This document shows, piece after piece, positions 22,290 through 34,130 of a stretch of DNA of 64,000 nucleotides (position 1 is its first letter; each line of letters begins with the position of its first letter). The notes under the pieces are model-generated. The model searched no databases. It was not told the origin of the DNA and saw nothing but the letters and a program-made list of their open reading frames with translations. Both the position numbers and the translations under genes were made by a program. This DNA is from Maylandia zebra (Eukaryota > Chordata > Actinopteri > Cichliformes > Cichlidae). The DNA lies in assembly GCF_041146795.1 (NCBI RefSeq), contig NC_135187.1, positions 19,688,056 through 19,752,055 on the forward strand, in the 5' to 3' direction.

Positions 22290-23710
22290 CAGGACTCGGC
22301 TCAGTCCTTTAAAAACAAAAAGTACACCCTATGATTAAACCACTTGTAGAAATACCTTTAGCAGTATTAACTTGAGGTGATTATTTCTGTGTGACTTATT
22401 CCCCCACAAAGGGTCAACATATGTGGATGAATTCGGTCCACTCTTCTTACACAACATCATCAGCATTGCTTCAACTTATTGTGGTTTGCAGGCTCTCTTT
22501 GATGCACAGCTATGTCGCCACAACATTTCAATCAGGTTAAGGTCTAGACTTTGACTGGGCCATTGCATCACCTCGATTCATTTCCTTTTCAGTTGTTCTG
22601 CTGTAGATTTGCTATATTTGACATGAATATTTTGGTTATACAAAGGGGCTCATGGTCAGCTCAATGACTGTGAGGTGCCCAGGTCCTGTGGCTGAGAACC
22701 ACGCCCAAAACATCCCCCCACTTCACCACCTGCTGACAGCTAGTATGAGGTGTTTGGTTGTCATGTCCCCCAAAAGGGCCAAGGGGATGAGGAGTAACAA
22801 TAGTAAGTCCAGGAGGAAAAAGAAAAGACAAAAAACCTTTATTAAAAAGGACTTAAAGAGATGGCTACACTATAACAATCAAACAAATATGTCAACAAAC
22901 TAAAACACACTGAAAAGAAAGGAAATCATTAACAAACCAAAGAAAAACACCGCTGCTGTCAGCAGCTACTCACTGGTAGCTCAAACACACCACTAAATGC
23001 TCTGTAACAGTACACCTATAACCAGTAATTTGCAGCTGGGGGGGGAAACAGCTACTCACTGGTACCTCAAACCCCACACCTAAGCTCACCACAGCACTCA
23101 CTCTGAGTGACTAAGTGGGCCGTCACCAGCTTTTATGCAGGTGGGTGGTTAATTGCTGAGTGGAGCCAGCTGGGCACCAGCTCCTCAGAAGAAATGGGTG
23201 GCAGCTGAAGTCAGAAGGAAAGGAAAACAGGACACACACGCAAAGTTTGCTAGGGCGTGACAGTAGTGCTGTGCATCGTGGCTAAACACTTTGGCGTTGT
23301 CTCTTTAAAGGACATTGTTTCAGAGGTCTTGTGGTTTATTTAGAACTTTGCAAACCTAATCTGTGCTGCCACATTCTTCTTAGAGATAAGAAGATATGTC
23401 CTGTTTAACACCGTCATGAATTTAACATTTAACATGCTAACTGTGGCTGTAGCTCTTGGGTTTTCTGCAGTTTCTCTGAGCATTACATGGCCTGACCTTG
23501 AACTTCATTTGATGGGACATCCACTCCAGTGAAGAACGTGGCATTGTGTTAGCATAGAAGTAAAGAGCAGCAAACTTCCCAAACTTGTGCTTTTAAAGAG
23601 GCACTCACACTTACTGATAATCATAAATGAAGTGCATTTGATTAGCAGGACCTGGCTGCTGATTACCTTCTTAATTCCAATGGGAACAGCAAGATGTACT
23701 TAGTGTTTTA
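22290..23710 (-). mobile_element. Degraded Tc1-like transposon interrupted by an LTR
   Basis: The + strand follows the reverse complement of a fish Tc1 element from AAGTACACCCTATGATT (end of element) through ATTTCAATCAGGTTAAGG and AGACTTTGACTGGGCCATTG (antisense of the C-terminal transposase [12 protein letters not shown] region), TGAGGTGCCCAGGTCCTG, and, after the insertion at 22759-23262, GTGCTGTGCATCGTGGC, AGGACATTGTTTCAGA, GCTGTAGCTCTTGGGTTTT and the other terminus near GATGTACTTAGTG. Many small deletions close the transposase frame. The same family is seen as a fragment at 43310-43625. Confidence 0.8.
22759..23262 (-). mobile_element. Solo LTR nested in the Tc1 remnant
   Basis: The 504-bp insert begins TGTCATG and ends GTGACA on the + strand, so it has the TG..CA ends of an LTR. 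Read on the - strand it has, in order, a TATA-like box (CATAAAAG, + coordinates 23130-23137) and a poly(A) signal AATAAA (22838-22843) about 80 bases before the end, as LTRs do. No internal region, primer-binding site or gag/pol frame is adjacent, hence a solo LTR. A 24-bp segment starting CAGCTACTCACTGGTA occurs twice inside (about 22965 and 23050). Flanking 5-mers TTGGT and GTAGT agree at only three of five places, so the target duplication is not confirmed. Confidence 0.6.
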
Positions 23711-24020
23711 TAGGAATGTGAACTTTCTTTTTCAAATGACTTTAACCAGACAAACCTTCATTACTGTTAAGAGGGAAAAAAATCTGGAAGGCTAGTTTGC
23801 CGAATTTTCTTTTTTCAATGCACTGAAATGAAGAAAAAGAAACAAAAGTTTTTGTAGAACAGTGGATTTTAAATGTATTATAATGAACCTGATATATTGC
23901 ACATTCATGTTATGTTCTAATCTCAATGTCTAATGAAAGCAGTAAGACTGTACTGTTGACTGTACTGTACTGCACTATTTGTGTTGTGTAATGATAGTCA
24001 AACACACTTTTGTCTTAGGG

Positions 24021-27000
24021 ATGGAAGGAAAGCAGGGAGACTCCTCACTTGACTTGAGCCACCTGACGGAGGAGGAGCAGACCTCCATCCTGCAGGTTGT
24101 ACAGCGTGACTTGGAGTTACGTCGCCGTGATGAAGGACGTGTAAGGTCAGAGGTGACTATTTATTCAAGTCTGACTGATATGTGTGCTAATCTCTTCGGA
24201 TGTTTGTAACCGTATGGGTGGGATTGGTCCTCAGGCATATATTACTTTCTTTGGTGTTGGTGCAAAATCTCCCTTTAGTGTTCAGGTCAAGTAAGACACA
24301 GTTGGTGATCAATTATAATTATTTCCTTACCCTTCGTCACATGTTTTTATCAATTTTTTTTGCCATAACTTTTAATTAAGCTGCTTTGAATATCAGGTGT
24401 TACAAAGAGTGTCTCTCTGTTGATGATGCAGAACCCTCGAGCGGAGAGAGACGAACTCAACCCGTCTGCGCTTCCTGTCAGGGGCGTGGTTCAGCGAGGA
24501 GTGTAGCAAACGCCATCTCAACTGGACTTCGGGCTGCGACCTGGTCCACGCCACCATCCGCCACAGGAAGACAAAGAGCAGAGGTCAGTTTTCAGTTCAT
24601 GTAGTACAACTGTCAGCGATCAGCAGGACTGTTTTCTGTCTGTCTGTGATTACTGTCTGTGATTGCTGACAGATGTGTCCCTGAATGGACTTTTCAACAT
24701 GGAGCGAGAGGACAACAACAACACTTTACTCGAGACTGAAGGACGTGTGAAGGACAGCAACCAGGAAGAAACTGAAGGGTTTGTGGGGATGACTGTGAGA
24801 CAAACGGACTGATTGTAACATTTATCTGCTGCTACATCTCCCAATATTTGTTTTCAGGACTCAGAGTTTGAAACCGGTACCCACATCCACAGTAAACGGA
24901 CCCGTGTCACAGGTTTGTGCGTGCATTCTTCTTCCCCTTTTTCCATTCTTGTCCTTATAACCATGTAAATACGAATAATTTACAGGGTCTCCAGCACAGT
25001 AACAGCTCCTCATCATCCAAAGGTATGAAATTCCTCCCCCGCTGTGTCTGTGCCTCTCTAGCCATCCCTCAGTAATGTTATTAACTCAATGTTGTGCTCA
25101 CAGAATGTGAAACCAGAAGTAACGGCCAATCGGAGGAACCTGAGGTGATTATACCACACACCCACAGATTACCATGACTAATGGTTCTGGCAAACACTGT
25201 TGAATTGGTCTTTATTGTACCTCCTATTCAAAGACACTGAGTCAATATTTGTCATTTTTTCAGTGTATAAATCCAAAAAACAGCCAATGCAGTACTTCAA
25301 CGATCATTTTCATACAGTGGCTCCAGAAAGTTGCGCAGTTTTTGTTGTGTATTTAATTATATATTGATCAAATCAGTCATCACTTACAATCAGTTTTTAC
25401 TCGATAAATCAAAATGTCTCATTTGTTAAAATTTCAGACTCATTGCAATGGTTCTCAGGAGGCTGTGTTACAGTTGCAAGCAAAGGAAAAGAGGGACTCA
25501 GCTAGACTCGTGCAGCATATAGAGAATCAGTTTTATCAGCAAATTTAGCAAAACTGCAGTACTCTGCAAAAGTCTTGAACCACCTTTCATTTCTTTATAT
25601 TTTGCTTCCAAGAAGTCGGACTTTCTTGTAGTTTTTTTTTTTAGTTGTTTTGAGCACCAGTTCTCAAGGCTTTCTGAAGGTCTTTCAAAGTTTTTCTTTG
25701 GGTGCTTTTTCAGTCATTTTTTATCAGTCTGACCATTTTCAGAGGATTGTTTTCTTGGTTAGTTTTTGGATAAATAACTGCACCTAATTCAATGGATGAA
25801 CAAGTGATTAATCTACATGAATACTTACAGACTATTTAGCAATAAATAACTAAACAAACTGGCCCTTCAGTTGATCTGTTTACTGAAGCCTCATCACAAA
25901 TGGTCTCAGTAGAGAGGTGGCTGTCAAGTAGCCATTCTTAAGGAAGGGAAACGGGGAGAAAAAGCTCAAGTGCTGAACTGAAAATCAGTGGAAATTTGTC
26001 ATTTAAATCTGTAAAAAAAACAGTGGAGCATTTGTCTTAGTTGGGACTGTATGGCAGCCAGTGGTGTTGGAGATTTGAATCATTGAATTATGAGCAAATA
26101 AAAGTACCATCAGATTTGGATCCACCATTTAATACCTTCTTTAAAGCAACTGATTGGTAACAGTTTCATTTTTCAGCATAATAATGACCTCAAACATGCT
26201 GCTAATGCAGTAAAAGCATACATGGATAGAAAAACAAACAATGGGAAGCTATCAGTCATGGAGTGGCCTCCCCAGACAGGGACTTCAATGTTATTGAAGT
26301 ATTGTGAGATCATCTTGACGGAGAACAGAACAAAAGGCAGCCAAGATCCAAAGAAGAGCCCTGGACATCCTTTAGGAAGCCTAGAGAACTATTCCACAAG
26401 ATTACTTGATAAGACAAAAGAAGCTTGTCTGAGAGAGTTCAGACTGCGCTAGAATAAAGGTGATCGTACGAAATGCTGACTTCTAACGTTATTAGTATTG
26501 TATTAACACTGTTTTTCCCTTCTATACTTTTTTCCAAACATGTTTGTATGTTTCATTTAGTTCCTGCACCTATTTCCATTTTTTCTAGCAACAAACAAGA
26601 AATGAGGAGACATTATCAATCAAGATATATGCAAAACAGGAGAAGTGCTTGCTTAGTAGTGCAAAAGACTTGGTCTGAGTATAGAGTCCATATGTGAGTA
26701 GCCTGAGTGACGAGGGTTACTCAGACCACGGTTCAGATTGATGATGTGTGGAGGATAGTCCGAATGATGGGTTGCCCATCATGTGGGCGATCGTGGCTCA
26801 AGAGTTGGCAGTTTGTCTTGTAACCGGAAGGTTGCCGGTTCGAGCCCCTCCTTGGGCAAGACAGTTCACCCGTTGCCTACTGGTTGCCTACTGGTGGTGG
26901 TCAGAGGGCCCGGTGGCGCCAGTGTCCTTGCCTCTGTCAGTGCGCCCCAGGGCAGCTGTGGCTACAATGTTACCATCACCAGTGTGTGAATGAATGGATG

Positions 27001-30000
27001 ACTGAATGTAGTGTAAAGTTCTTTGGGGTCCATAGGGACTAAGTGAAGCGCTATACAAATACTATAGATGAGACTTAAAACAGCCCCACTCCCCCTCTGA
27101 TTACCTGTAGAGTAACAGAGTGGATGTTCTGAACTTACCTGGCTTATACAAGCAGAAACTTCAAGTCTTCGAGAGCAGGAGGAAAAAGATTCTCTGATAA
27201 GACCAGAATTTAGCTACTATCCATGGAGCACGGAGTAAAGGATAAAATCTGAAGATGGAAAACTCTTTGGGTTATTTGTCAGCTGGACAAAGCTGAGGGA
27301 AGGCTGAATACAATCAAAGACAGAGGACACTAAAGAAGCAACCTGACATGGGGATAAACACATCACCTTTCAGCATATCAGTGAATCAGTATTACTCAGG
27401 AGTGTTTTCTGGCAGTCTGGATTGTCCAAGGTAAAATGAGATCTGCACGGAGAAGGCAGCAAACGGGTTGATGGATGCTTTCTCGATCCGGTCTGATGAG
27501 TTTGAAGGAATCTTCTAAAAAATAATATCAGAAATAATCTAGATGTGTGAAGCCAGTACAGAGTTATCCAAGAAGACTGAAATCTGTTATTGCAGCCAGA
27601 GGGGCTTCTACTGAGTGGTAAATTATGGCTCTGGGTACTTTTGTAAATGAGGCATTATTATGGTGTATTGAGTGTGTGTGCATGTTCGTGTGTGTGTGGG
27701 TGGTTGGGATGCCACTTTTACCCATTAAAAACTCCTTCAAAGTATACTAAAAGTTTATGACAGATGTTTTGTGTCTAATTATAACGCTGCATAAGAACTG
27801 TGAGTGTGTGTGTGTGTTTAGGAAGACTTGATTGACAACTATAATGGGGACACTGACTCGCTGAGCAGCCTGACAGAGACGGATCCTTCTTCTCTGAGAA
27901 CTAGCAGCTCCACCAACAGTCTTCATTCGGGCTACGTGGTACATGCACATACACACGCACAGCATACTTGCATGCACGCACACACATTTGATTAATTGCC
28001 TATTTGGCGACGCAAGATGACTCAGCTCAGGACAATGACGTAGGAGCTGATCTTTCCTTTGCGTATGTGTTATAGCTCAGCGGTAGCATGATGAGTCTGT
28101 TCAGCTCGGGGGATTTCGGAGTGGTTGAGGTGAGGGGCCGTATCCAGTACTCATTGGCTTACAACAGCCAGAGGGAGGAGCTGCAGGTCAAAGTGTATCG
28201 TTGTGAGGACATTGCTGCAGCACGCAAGAACCGGTCTGACCCGTAAGTGACTGCATGTTTGCATGCATGTGATGTGATCCGGGCCCATATGGAGCCAGTC
28301 TAGCAATGGATGTGTGTTTTTCACAGATATGTTAAAACCTACCTCCTGCCGGACAAGTCAAATCACAGTAAGAAGAAGACTTCAGTGAAGAAGAAGACCC
28401 TAAACCCAGTTTATGATCAGACACTCAGAGTGAGACTCTCTGTCATTTACATGTTACATAAAGTGTCAATCACAGAAATCCCCCACCAGCATTTAACTAA
28501 AGTTACCTAAATAACAAAAACACACTCATGATGTATGTTCTTTCAGTATAAGGTGCGGATCGGGGAGCTGCGGAGTCGGACCCTGAACCTCTCTGTGTGG
28601 CATGCCGAGCCCCTGGGGAGGAACGTATTTCTCGGGGAGGTGGAGGTGACTCTGGCGCTCTGGGATTGGACCTGCACACAGCCTCTGTGGCAGGACTTGC
28701 AGCCACGGGTAGGAAGGACCTGGCATCAACGAGTGGCATGCAAACACACACTCTTGTAGTTGCATAAATTAGTGTGTGTGTTTGTGTTTGAATGGTGCCA
28801 GATAAATATTTACCAGCCCACTGTGGTGCCTGCATCTACATTTGTTTAGTATCTGAGTGTCTTTGTAGCAGCAGTTACAGCAGCTTTGCTGGAGACAGAA
28901 TGTGGGGAGGTGTCTCTTGTGTCTGGGAGAGCTGAAGGGAGAGGAAGACATGCTGTGAATTTCAACTAGGTTTTATGTAACTTTAATCTTTCCCTGCTTC
29001 CACACTTCTCCTGCTTCCTTTTTTCCTTCTTTTTCATACTGTCATTTCCTCTGACTTCATCTTTTTTTATTTTATGTACGCTCTGTCACAGGTTTATCTG
29101 AGCCCAGACTCCATTAGAAGTCGTGGGAACATCATGTTCTCTATTAAATACATCCCAGAAGGATATGAAGGTGAGGAAAATACCTTAATACAACACGGAT
29201 GCACGTTATATCTGTGTACCACAATCACCCGAATCTCATGCATTCTGTGTGTGTGTGTGTGTGTGTTAAGGTGGCGGTTTGCCTCTGACCGGAGAGGTTC
29301 ACATCTGGCTTCGGGAGGCTCAGGGTCTCCTGTCCAACAAAGGAGGTGCTGTAGACTCCTTTGTTAGAAGGTGCGTCAGCTCTGCACCACATTTCCTGAT
29401 ATTTTGTCATCAGTTATCTACTCTGTCATTACGTATAAGCAGCACATTACATGTCATGTTGCATTCTTATCAGTAATTACAGAGTTCCCCGTATTTTCAT
29501 GGGGATTTTCGCAATACATGATTCAAATGTGGTCAATCTCCCCTTCAGGGTCATGTCGTTGTGCACCTCTGCAGTGCTTCCAACATGACTACAAAACATT
29601 TCCTAAAAACTATATATTTTTTCACTCTACTTTTCATAGATGCACTCTGAACTTGTGATTATACACTGCATATCCTCCAAAACTAAGTGGCAAACTTTCA
29701 TTTTGGAGAACTGGATAGATGTGCAAGTTGCAAATGAGGCTGGTGGTGAGCAAGGATTTGTTGGCATGGCCAAAAATGTTCAGACAAGCATGGTAACAAG
29801 GTGGTTTCTATCAAAAGCACGTTATGGTAAAGTAACCTAAGGAAAAATAGCAGATTCACATGGTCAGGTGGTCAGAATGGGACTCCCGTGGAGCAGTTTG
29901 GAAACTAGCAGTCACAGTGGAAGTGGTGCATAAGGAGATAGCCTTGAAAGGGAGGTTGGCCAAATTGAAATCATGTATGTTTTTTGGATTTTTTATTTTT

Positions 30001-31818
30001 TTCTTCCTAATGGGCAAAACTTTGTGATAGCATTTCATGAATATTGAATTATTTCCATATGCCTGTAATTTGAGTCTTTAAATAATCCCACTAATTTACT
30101 TGCTCCACACCCCACAAGCTACATACTCCCAGATGCAAGTCGTCAAAGTGGTCAGAAGACCCGGGTGGTGAAGCACTCCATCAGTCCTACCTACAACCAC
30201 ACCATGGTCTACGACGGCTTCCATACCAGCGACTTGAGGGAGGCTTGTGCTGAGCTGACGGTGTGGCAACGCGAAGGGTTAAAGACTCATGTCCTCGGGG
30301 GCGTCCGTCTGAGCTGTGGAACTGGTTAGATCATCTATATTGCACATTTTAATAGTTTAACTGAAAATCACATCAAAAAAGACCCTAACTATTTAGGGTT
30401 ACAGAGGAAGAGGTGATATAGAAAGAAAACTTGACCTCTGAGAAGTACAAAGAAGTAATGCAGCATCGTAATAAGGTCACATATTTATATAATTTGTGTT
30501 TTTTGAATAGATTGTGGTTACTGTTACACATAAATCTGACTAGAGAGTGACTATAAACGAAGGTGATTCTAACAGTTTTTGTAAATAGTTTGTCAGCGTG
30601 TTGTGCTGGCTATTTTTTTTATAACTAGTGAAAAACAGTGAAAAGTGGTAAGATATCGCTGCATGATACATCCTTACCTGCAATACTATCTAAGAGCCCC
30701 AAGTGATTAGGGACTGCATTGTTTCCTCTTGTCTCCCTGTCTGTTGTTTGTCTCTGTAGTTGACTGGAGGCTCTGACAGGATCTCCTTGTCTTTGTGCTA
30801 AGCTTTTCAAATGGTGTCTCGTGGGTGCTGTGATACTTCACAGGTTTGCAGGAGGAAAGCACTTCCTGTGTTCAGGGCTGGAACATTAATGCAATTGTTG
30901 CACTTGTCTCATATTTCAATAGTAGGCTTTGTCGATTGTGTCTTGAAAACCTGTCTAATTTTTTTCTATAGTGCTGATAGTTGAGACAACCTTAGAGTGA
31001 AATGCTTCATACTGAACTAATGCCTGCTGGCATGTCAGGCATTTCATATGGTCGTGTCATCGGAGCGAAGTCACGTCGCTAGTAATGCAGCGTCTCTGTC
31101 TGTCCTCGTCTGCTTGGTTGCTTTTGAAATCTACCACATAGACTGCAAGATAGATTTAGCAGGTGTGTCTAGTGACATACAGAAAACAGTTTAGTTTCCC
31201 TCAAGTACTTATCCTTAATACTGATGGTGTTTTTTTTTGGGTTTTTTTGCTCGTAGATTGTGTTACTGTGCTTTATATGGAGTGGGAAGCACTCAAGATC
31301 AAATTGCAGGCAGAGCATCAGCTCCATTATGTCTCACTGCGAGGAAGATGATGTCAGAGAAGTGGTGGGAAGTAACAGCTTTGAAGGATTTGTTTTGTTA
31401 CAGACAGATTTTGAGCAAAGTTGTGTTCTTCACAGGCAGAGCTGTTGCCTGCTGAGGCTGTTTGTTGCTGTCAATTTTAGCTTGGAGGTTGTAGTCACGA
31501 TTTCTCAATGGCTGTATGCAGAATTTTAGTCTGTTGGTTAAACCTTTTTCCTTCTTCAAATGGAGTGTATGTGCATGGACATGCAGGGAGTGTTTACATC
31601 TCTTTGAGAAAAACAGCTGAGGTAAAGTCCACAACATAAATAATGACCACACATGTGGGTTTTCTGTAATGCCAGGTCAGAGTTACGGCGAGGTCGTCAG
31701 CTGGATGGATTCCACAGAAGAGGAAGTCACTGTGTGGATGTCCATGATTGAGAATCCAAACCACTGGATTGACGCAACGCTACCGATCAGAACTAACCTC
31801 ACCCGGCGGTCTGAGTGA
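24021..31818 (+). CDS. sytl1: Synaptotagmin-like protein 1 (Slp1), Rab27 effector
   Basis: Slp1 links Rab27 on secretory vesicles to the plasma membrane through tandem C2 domains. Coding exons: 24021-24145, 24432-24583, 24673-24778, 24858-24912, 24986-25022, 25104-25144, 27822-27938, 28076-28242, 28327-28429, 28547-28708, 29092-29170, 29271-29370, 30119-30324 and 31676-31818 (TGA), 530 residues (human 562). Residues 1-60 hold the Slp homology domain: a helix [28 protein letters not shown], then, with no zinc finger between, the second box with [14 protein letters not shown] Ser/Thr-rich linker follows. C2A begins near [15 protein letters not shown] and carries the basic [19 protein letters not shown] patch; C2B begins near [18 protein letters not shown] and ends with [14 protein letters not shown], the WHxxL-like end typical of C2B. 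The absence of the zinc finger fits Slp1 or Slp2; length and neighbours fit Slp1. Confidence 0.93.
25145..25555. other. sytl1 intron 6, first part
   Basis: No gene or firmly identified repeat. A CAGTGGCTCCAGAAAGTT motif at 25313 could be the end of another old element, but I found no matching partner. Confidence 0.35.
25556..26470 (+). mobile_element. Tc1-like transposon remnant in sytl1 intron 6
   Basis: Starts with a Tc1-type terminus (ACTCTGCAAAAGTCTTGAACC) and runs in sense. Transposase traces appear in order: around 25900-26040 (GTAGCCATTCTTAAGGAAGGGAAA, AACTGAAAATCAGTGG) and 26175-26455, where AATAATGACCTCAAACATGC stands for the second catalytic Asp region and an open stretch (26222-26452) contains MEWPPQ, the start of the third catalytic box, followed by a frameshifted tail. 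No catalytic triad survives. Confidence 0.7.
26785..27066 (+). mobile_element. tRNA-derived SINE in sytl1 intron 6
   Basis: The head carries RNA polymerase III promoter boxes: an A box (TGGCTCAAGAGTTGG, 26794-26808) and a B box (GGTTCGAGCCC, 26837-26847) 28 bases further, as in a tRNA. The body continues with GGGCAAGACAGTTCACCC and GCGCCCCAGGGCAGCTGTGG and ends in TTTGGGGTCCATAGGGACTAAG and AAGCGCTATACAAATACT, a tail shared with fish LINEs that presumably supply the reverse transcriptase. A tandem GTTGCCTACTG duplicate occurs in the body. Confidence 0.75.
27067..27821. other. Rest of sytl1 intron 6
   Basis: Nothing recognised apart from short GT runs (27680-27700 and 27801-27818). Confidence 0.4.
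29371..31675. other. Last two sytl1 introns (exon 30119-30324 between them)
   Basis: Neither intron shows a recognisable repeat or gene. Open frames such as 29640-29840 and 31163-31351 lack similarity to any family I know and are treated as chance. Confidence 0.4.
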
Positions 31819-33359
31819 CTCAGACGTATCCTGCACTCAAGCGGAATCATTCGTATGCACGTTGCTATTATGGTCGGACTGAAGGGAAGCCATCTTCACA
31901 TCTTCACATTTACCTCTCTGTCACAGTGATGCACACTTAAACACACAGGTGTTTTTCATATGTCCATACTATATACTGTACATGGCACAGAAACACACAG
32001 GGAGGTGTAAGCAGTGGTATAATATTTTGCCTTAACGGAGTGGATTGGATCGGTTCAGTCTGGCTCTAATCTGGCAAAGAGGCACTTTTTTGTTATTCAG
32101 TGTAGTTTATGAAGTACAAATCTAAGTGTTGAGTCATTAGTGCCCTGGCTTAGTGACTTCTCTGTGATATTACATGAAGTAAGAAGGGGGTGGGAGGTCT
32201 TTCCTTTTATTTCAAACGCAGTCTCAGCCCTTTCAGACAATTTAAGAAAGGCAGGCCTGATGACTTTCACTGTGAGAAATTCTCCTCATTCAGATAATTG
32301 TATCTTTTTTAGGTATCTCTATTGTAAGTAATTTGGAAAGTCCTTGCAGCTGAATTCACTCAGCTAATCTCTTTTGACTGAATAGCTGACTACCACCTTG
32401 TGGTCAGACTGTATACAAATTCTCGACACACTGAGCAAATGACAGGGGGCGCAGTGACGGTCACAGGCAAAGAAGTGAGAAGAAAAGGGCCTGTTTCCGT
32501 GTTTCCCTAAAAATAAATTTTATTTTTCACATCAGCTATTCTTCTTTATATTGCTCACCAAGTAAGAATTTACTACATGAATCATGATTCATAACTTGTG
32601 TCCAGCAGATGGCAATATTTACAATACTTTTTCAAGCTGGAATAACAGTAAGTGTCTGTGTGTTGTGTCTTAACGTTTGTGATTTCTGCATCTCATCGCA
32701 GGTTTTCCTTAAGTTGCACCTTTCTTGTTGACACCAGATACTGGAAGTCCAGTATTATTGGTATAAAGAGGCTGTTTGAAGGCAATATTAATTGTTGAAA
32801 AAACGTCTGCAAGACACTGTAAGAATTAAATGTTATTGGTTTCATAGTTTCCCCTGAAACACTAAGCTCTTGTGGTGAATTTTTAAATGTCGGTCATTCT
32901 GTCTTTATATAATTAGGTTTACTATTTTATTACTTTTTATTATTGCCTTGGATAGTTATGTAATTCTAATTTTGTGTGCCCTGCAGATATTCACCATTGA
33001 GGTTTCTTTCTGAGAACTGCGGTCTGTTTTGATATCTGCTTCACAACACTGTCTGCTTAAAATAATGTATTAATCTTCTACTCCTGTAAGCTTTTTGTCA
33101 TGAGAAATTACAGGTTGTCCTTGTTTTCTCCTTGACTCATTTTTCATGTCTAATATGATATCTAGCCGAGAGACATCAGTTGAAAATTACTTCTGACTCT
33201 AGCAGGTCCACGGTGTTGAATCATCCTTGAAAAACTAAATTAAAGTGACTGTGCACTTTTATTTTGTGGGGGGCTGATGGTGGACGTACTCTCCTTACAA
33301 ATCTGTTGTGTATCTATTTGCATTAGACCCTCAAAATTGCCCTTTAAATCATCAGATAT
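31819..33359 (+). other. sytl1: sytl1 3' UTR and following intergenic sequence
   Basis: A canonical AATAAA at 32512-32517, about 0.7 kb after the stop, is the best poly(A) candidate. Beyond it I see only AT-rich sequence. Confidence 0.45.
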
Positions 33360-33955
33360 ACATGCTTTACACTTGCATGTTTCAGAACAAATTTTAATAT
33401 TAGACAAAGATAACTTGAGTAAATTAAAAAAATGCAGTTTTTAAATGATTTAATCTATTCAAGGGAAAAAGTTCTCCTTGTTAAATCATGAATTCACTTT
33501 AACCACATCACAGACCTGTTGAATCAAAAAATGACATGGTAATAGAACCTATGCGACAAAGTGAAGTGGATTAAAAGTTTTCAAAAAGTAACACATCATG
33601 CCTCTAAAGAAACTGCTGGGAAACAAAGTCGCTGACATCTGTCAGACTGGAAAGGGCAACAAAGCCATTTCTAGTGCTTTGGGACTCCAGCCATTATCAA
33701 CAAACAGAAAACAATGTTGAATCTTGTCAGGAGTGGCCGGCCCTCCCAAGTAACTCCAAGAGCAGATTAACGACTGATCCAATGACCATCAAACAATCAT
33801 TTCTAGCTGCCTTGCTGCTTTGTCTCATAAACTTAAATGGGAGCAAAAAAAACCCCCAAAACTCATCAGGAATGGGGCACTGTATATTGGAAAATGCCTT
33901 GCAAGCATGCTACAATCTGGAAAAACAAGTACATTTTATATGAGAAAGTCATTTT
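33360..33955 (+). mobile_element. Tc1-like transposon remnant, 3'-truncated
   Basis: The left part resembles a long Tc1 terminal repeat (CATGTTTCAGAACAAATTTTAATATTAGACAAAGATAAC; AATGCAGTTTTTAAATGA). It is followed by the start of a transposase: a helix-turn-helix stretch with GNKAISSALGLQ and, in frame after damage, a motif close to NLVRSGRPSQVTPRA at 33717-33764. Stops and frameshifts follow and the catalytic domain is missing. Confidence 0.7.
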
Positions 33956-34130
33956 TTAAATAAATAATATTGGGCTATAATACATTAGAATAGAATAGAA
34001 TAGAATAGAATTCAACTTTATTGTCATTGCACATGCACAGGTACAGGGCAACGAAATGCAGTTTGCATCCATCCGGAAGTGCTTTAGTGATATAGATATA
34101 TTACAATATATATTAGCAATAATATAGATA

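Noticed and set aside
26794-26865. Functional tRNA gene
   Set aside because: A and B boxes are present but the sequence does not fold to a cloverleaf with acceptor stem and continues into a SINE body and tail.
26748-26993. Two overlapping open frames of 70-80 codons
   Set aside because: They fall on the tRNA-derived SINE, whose A and B boxes explain the sequence.
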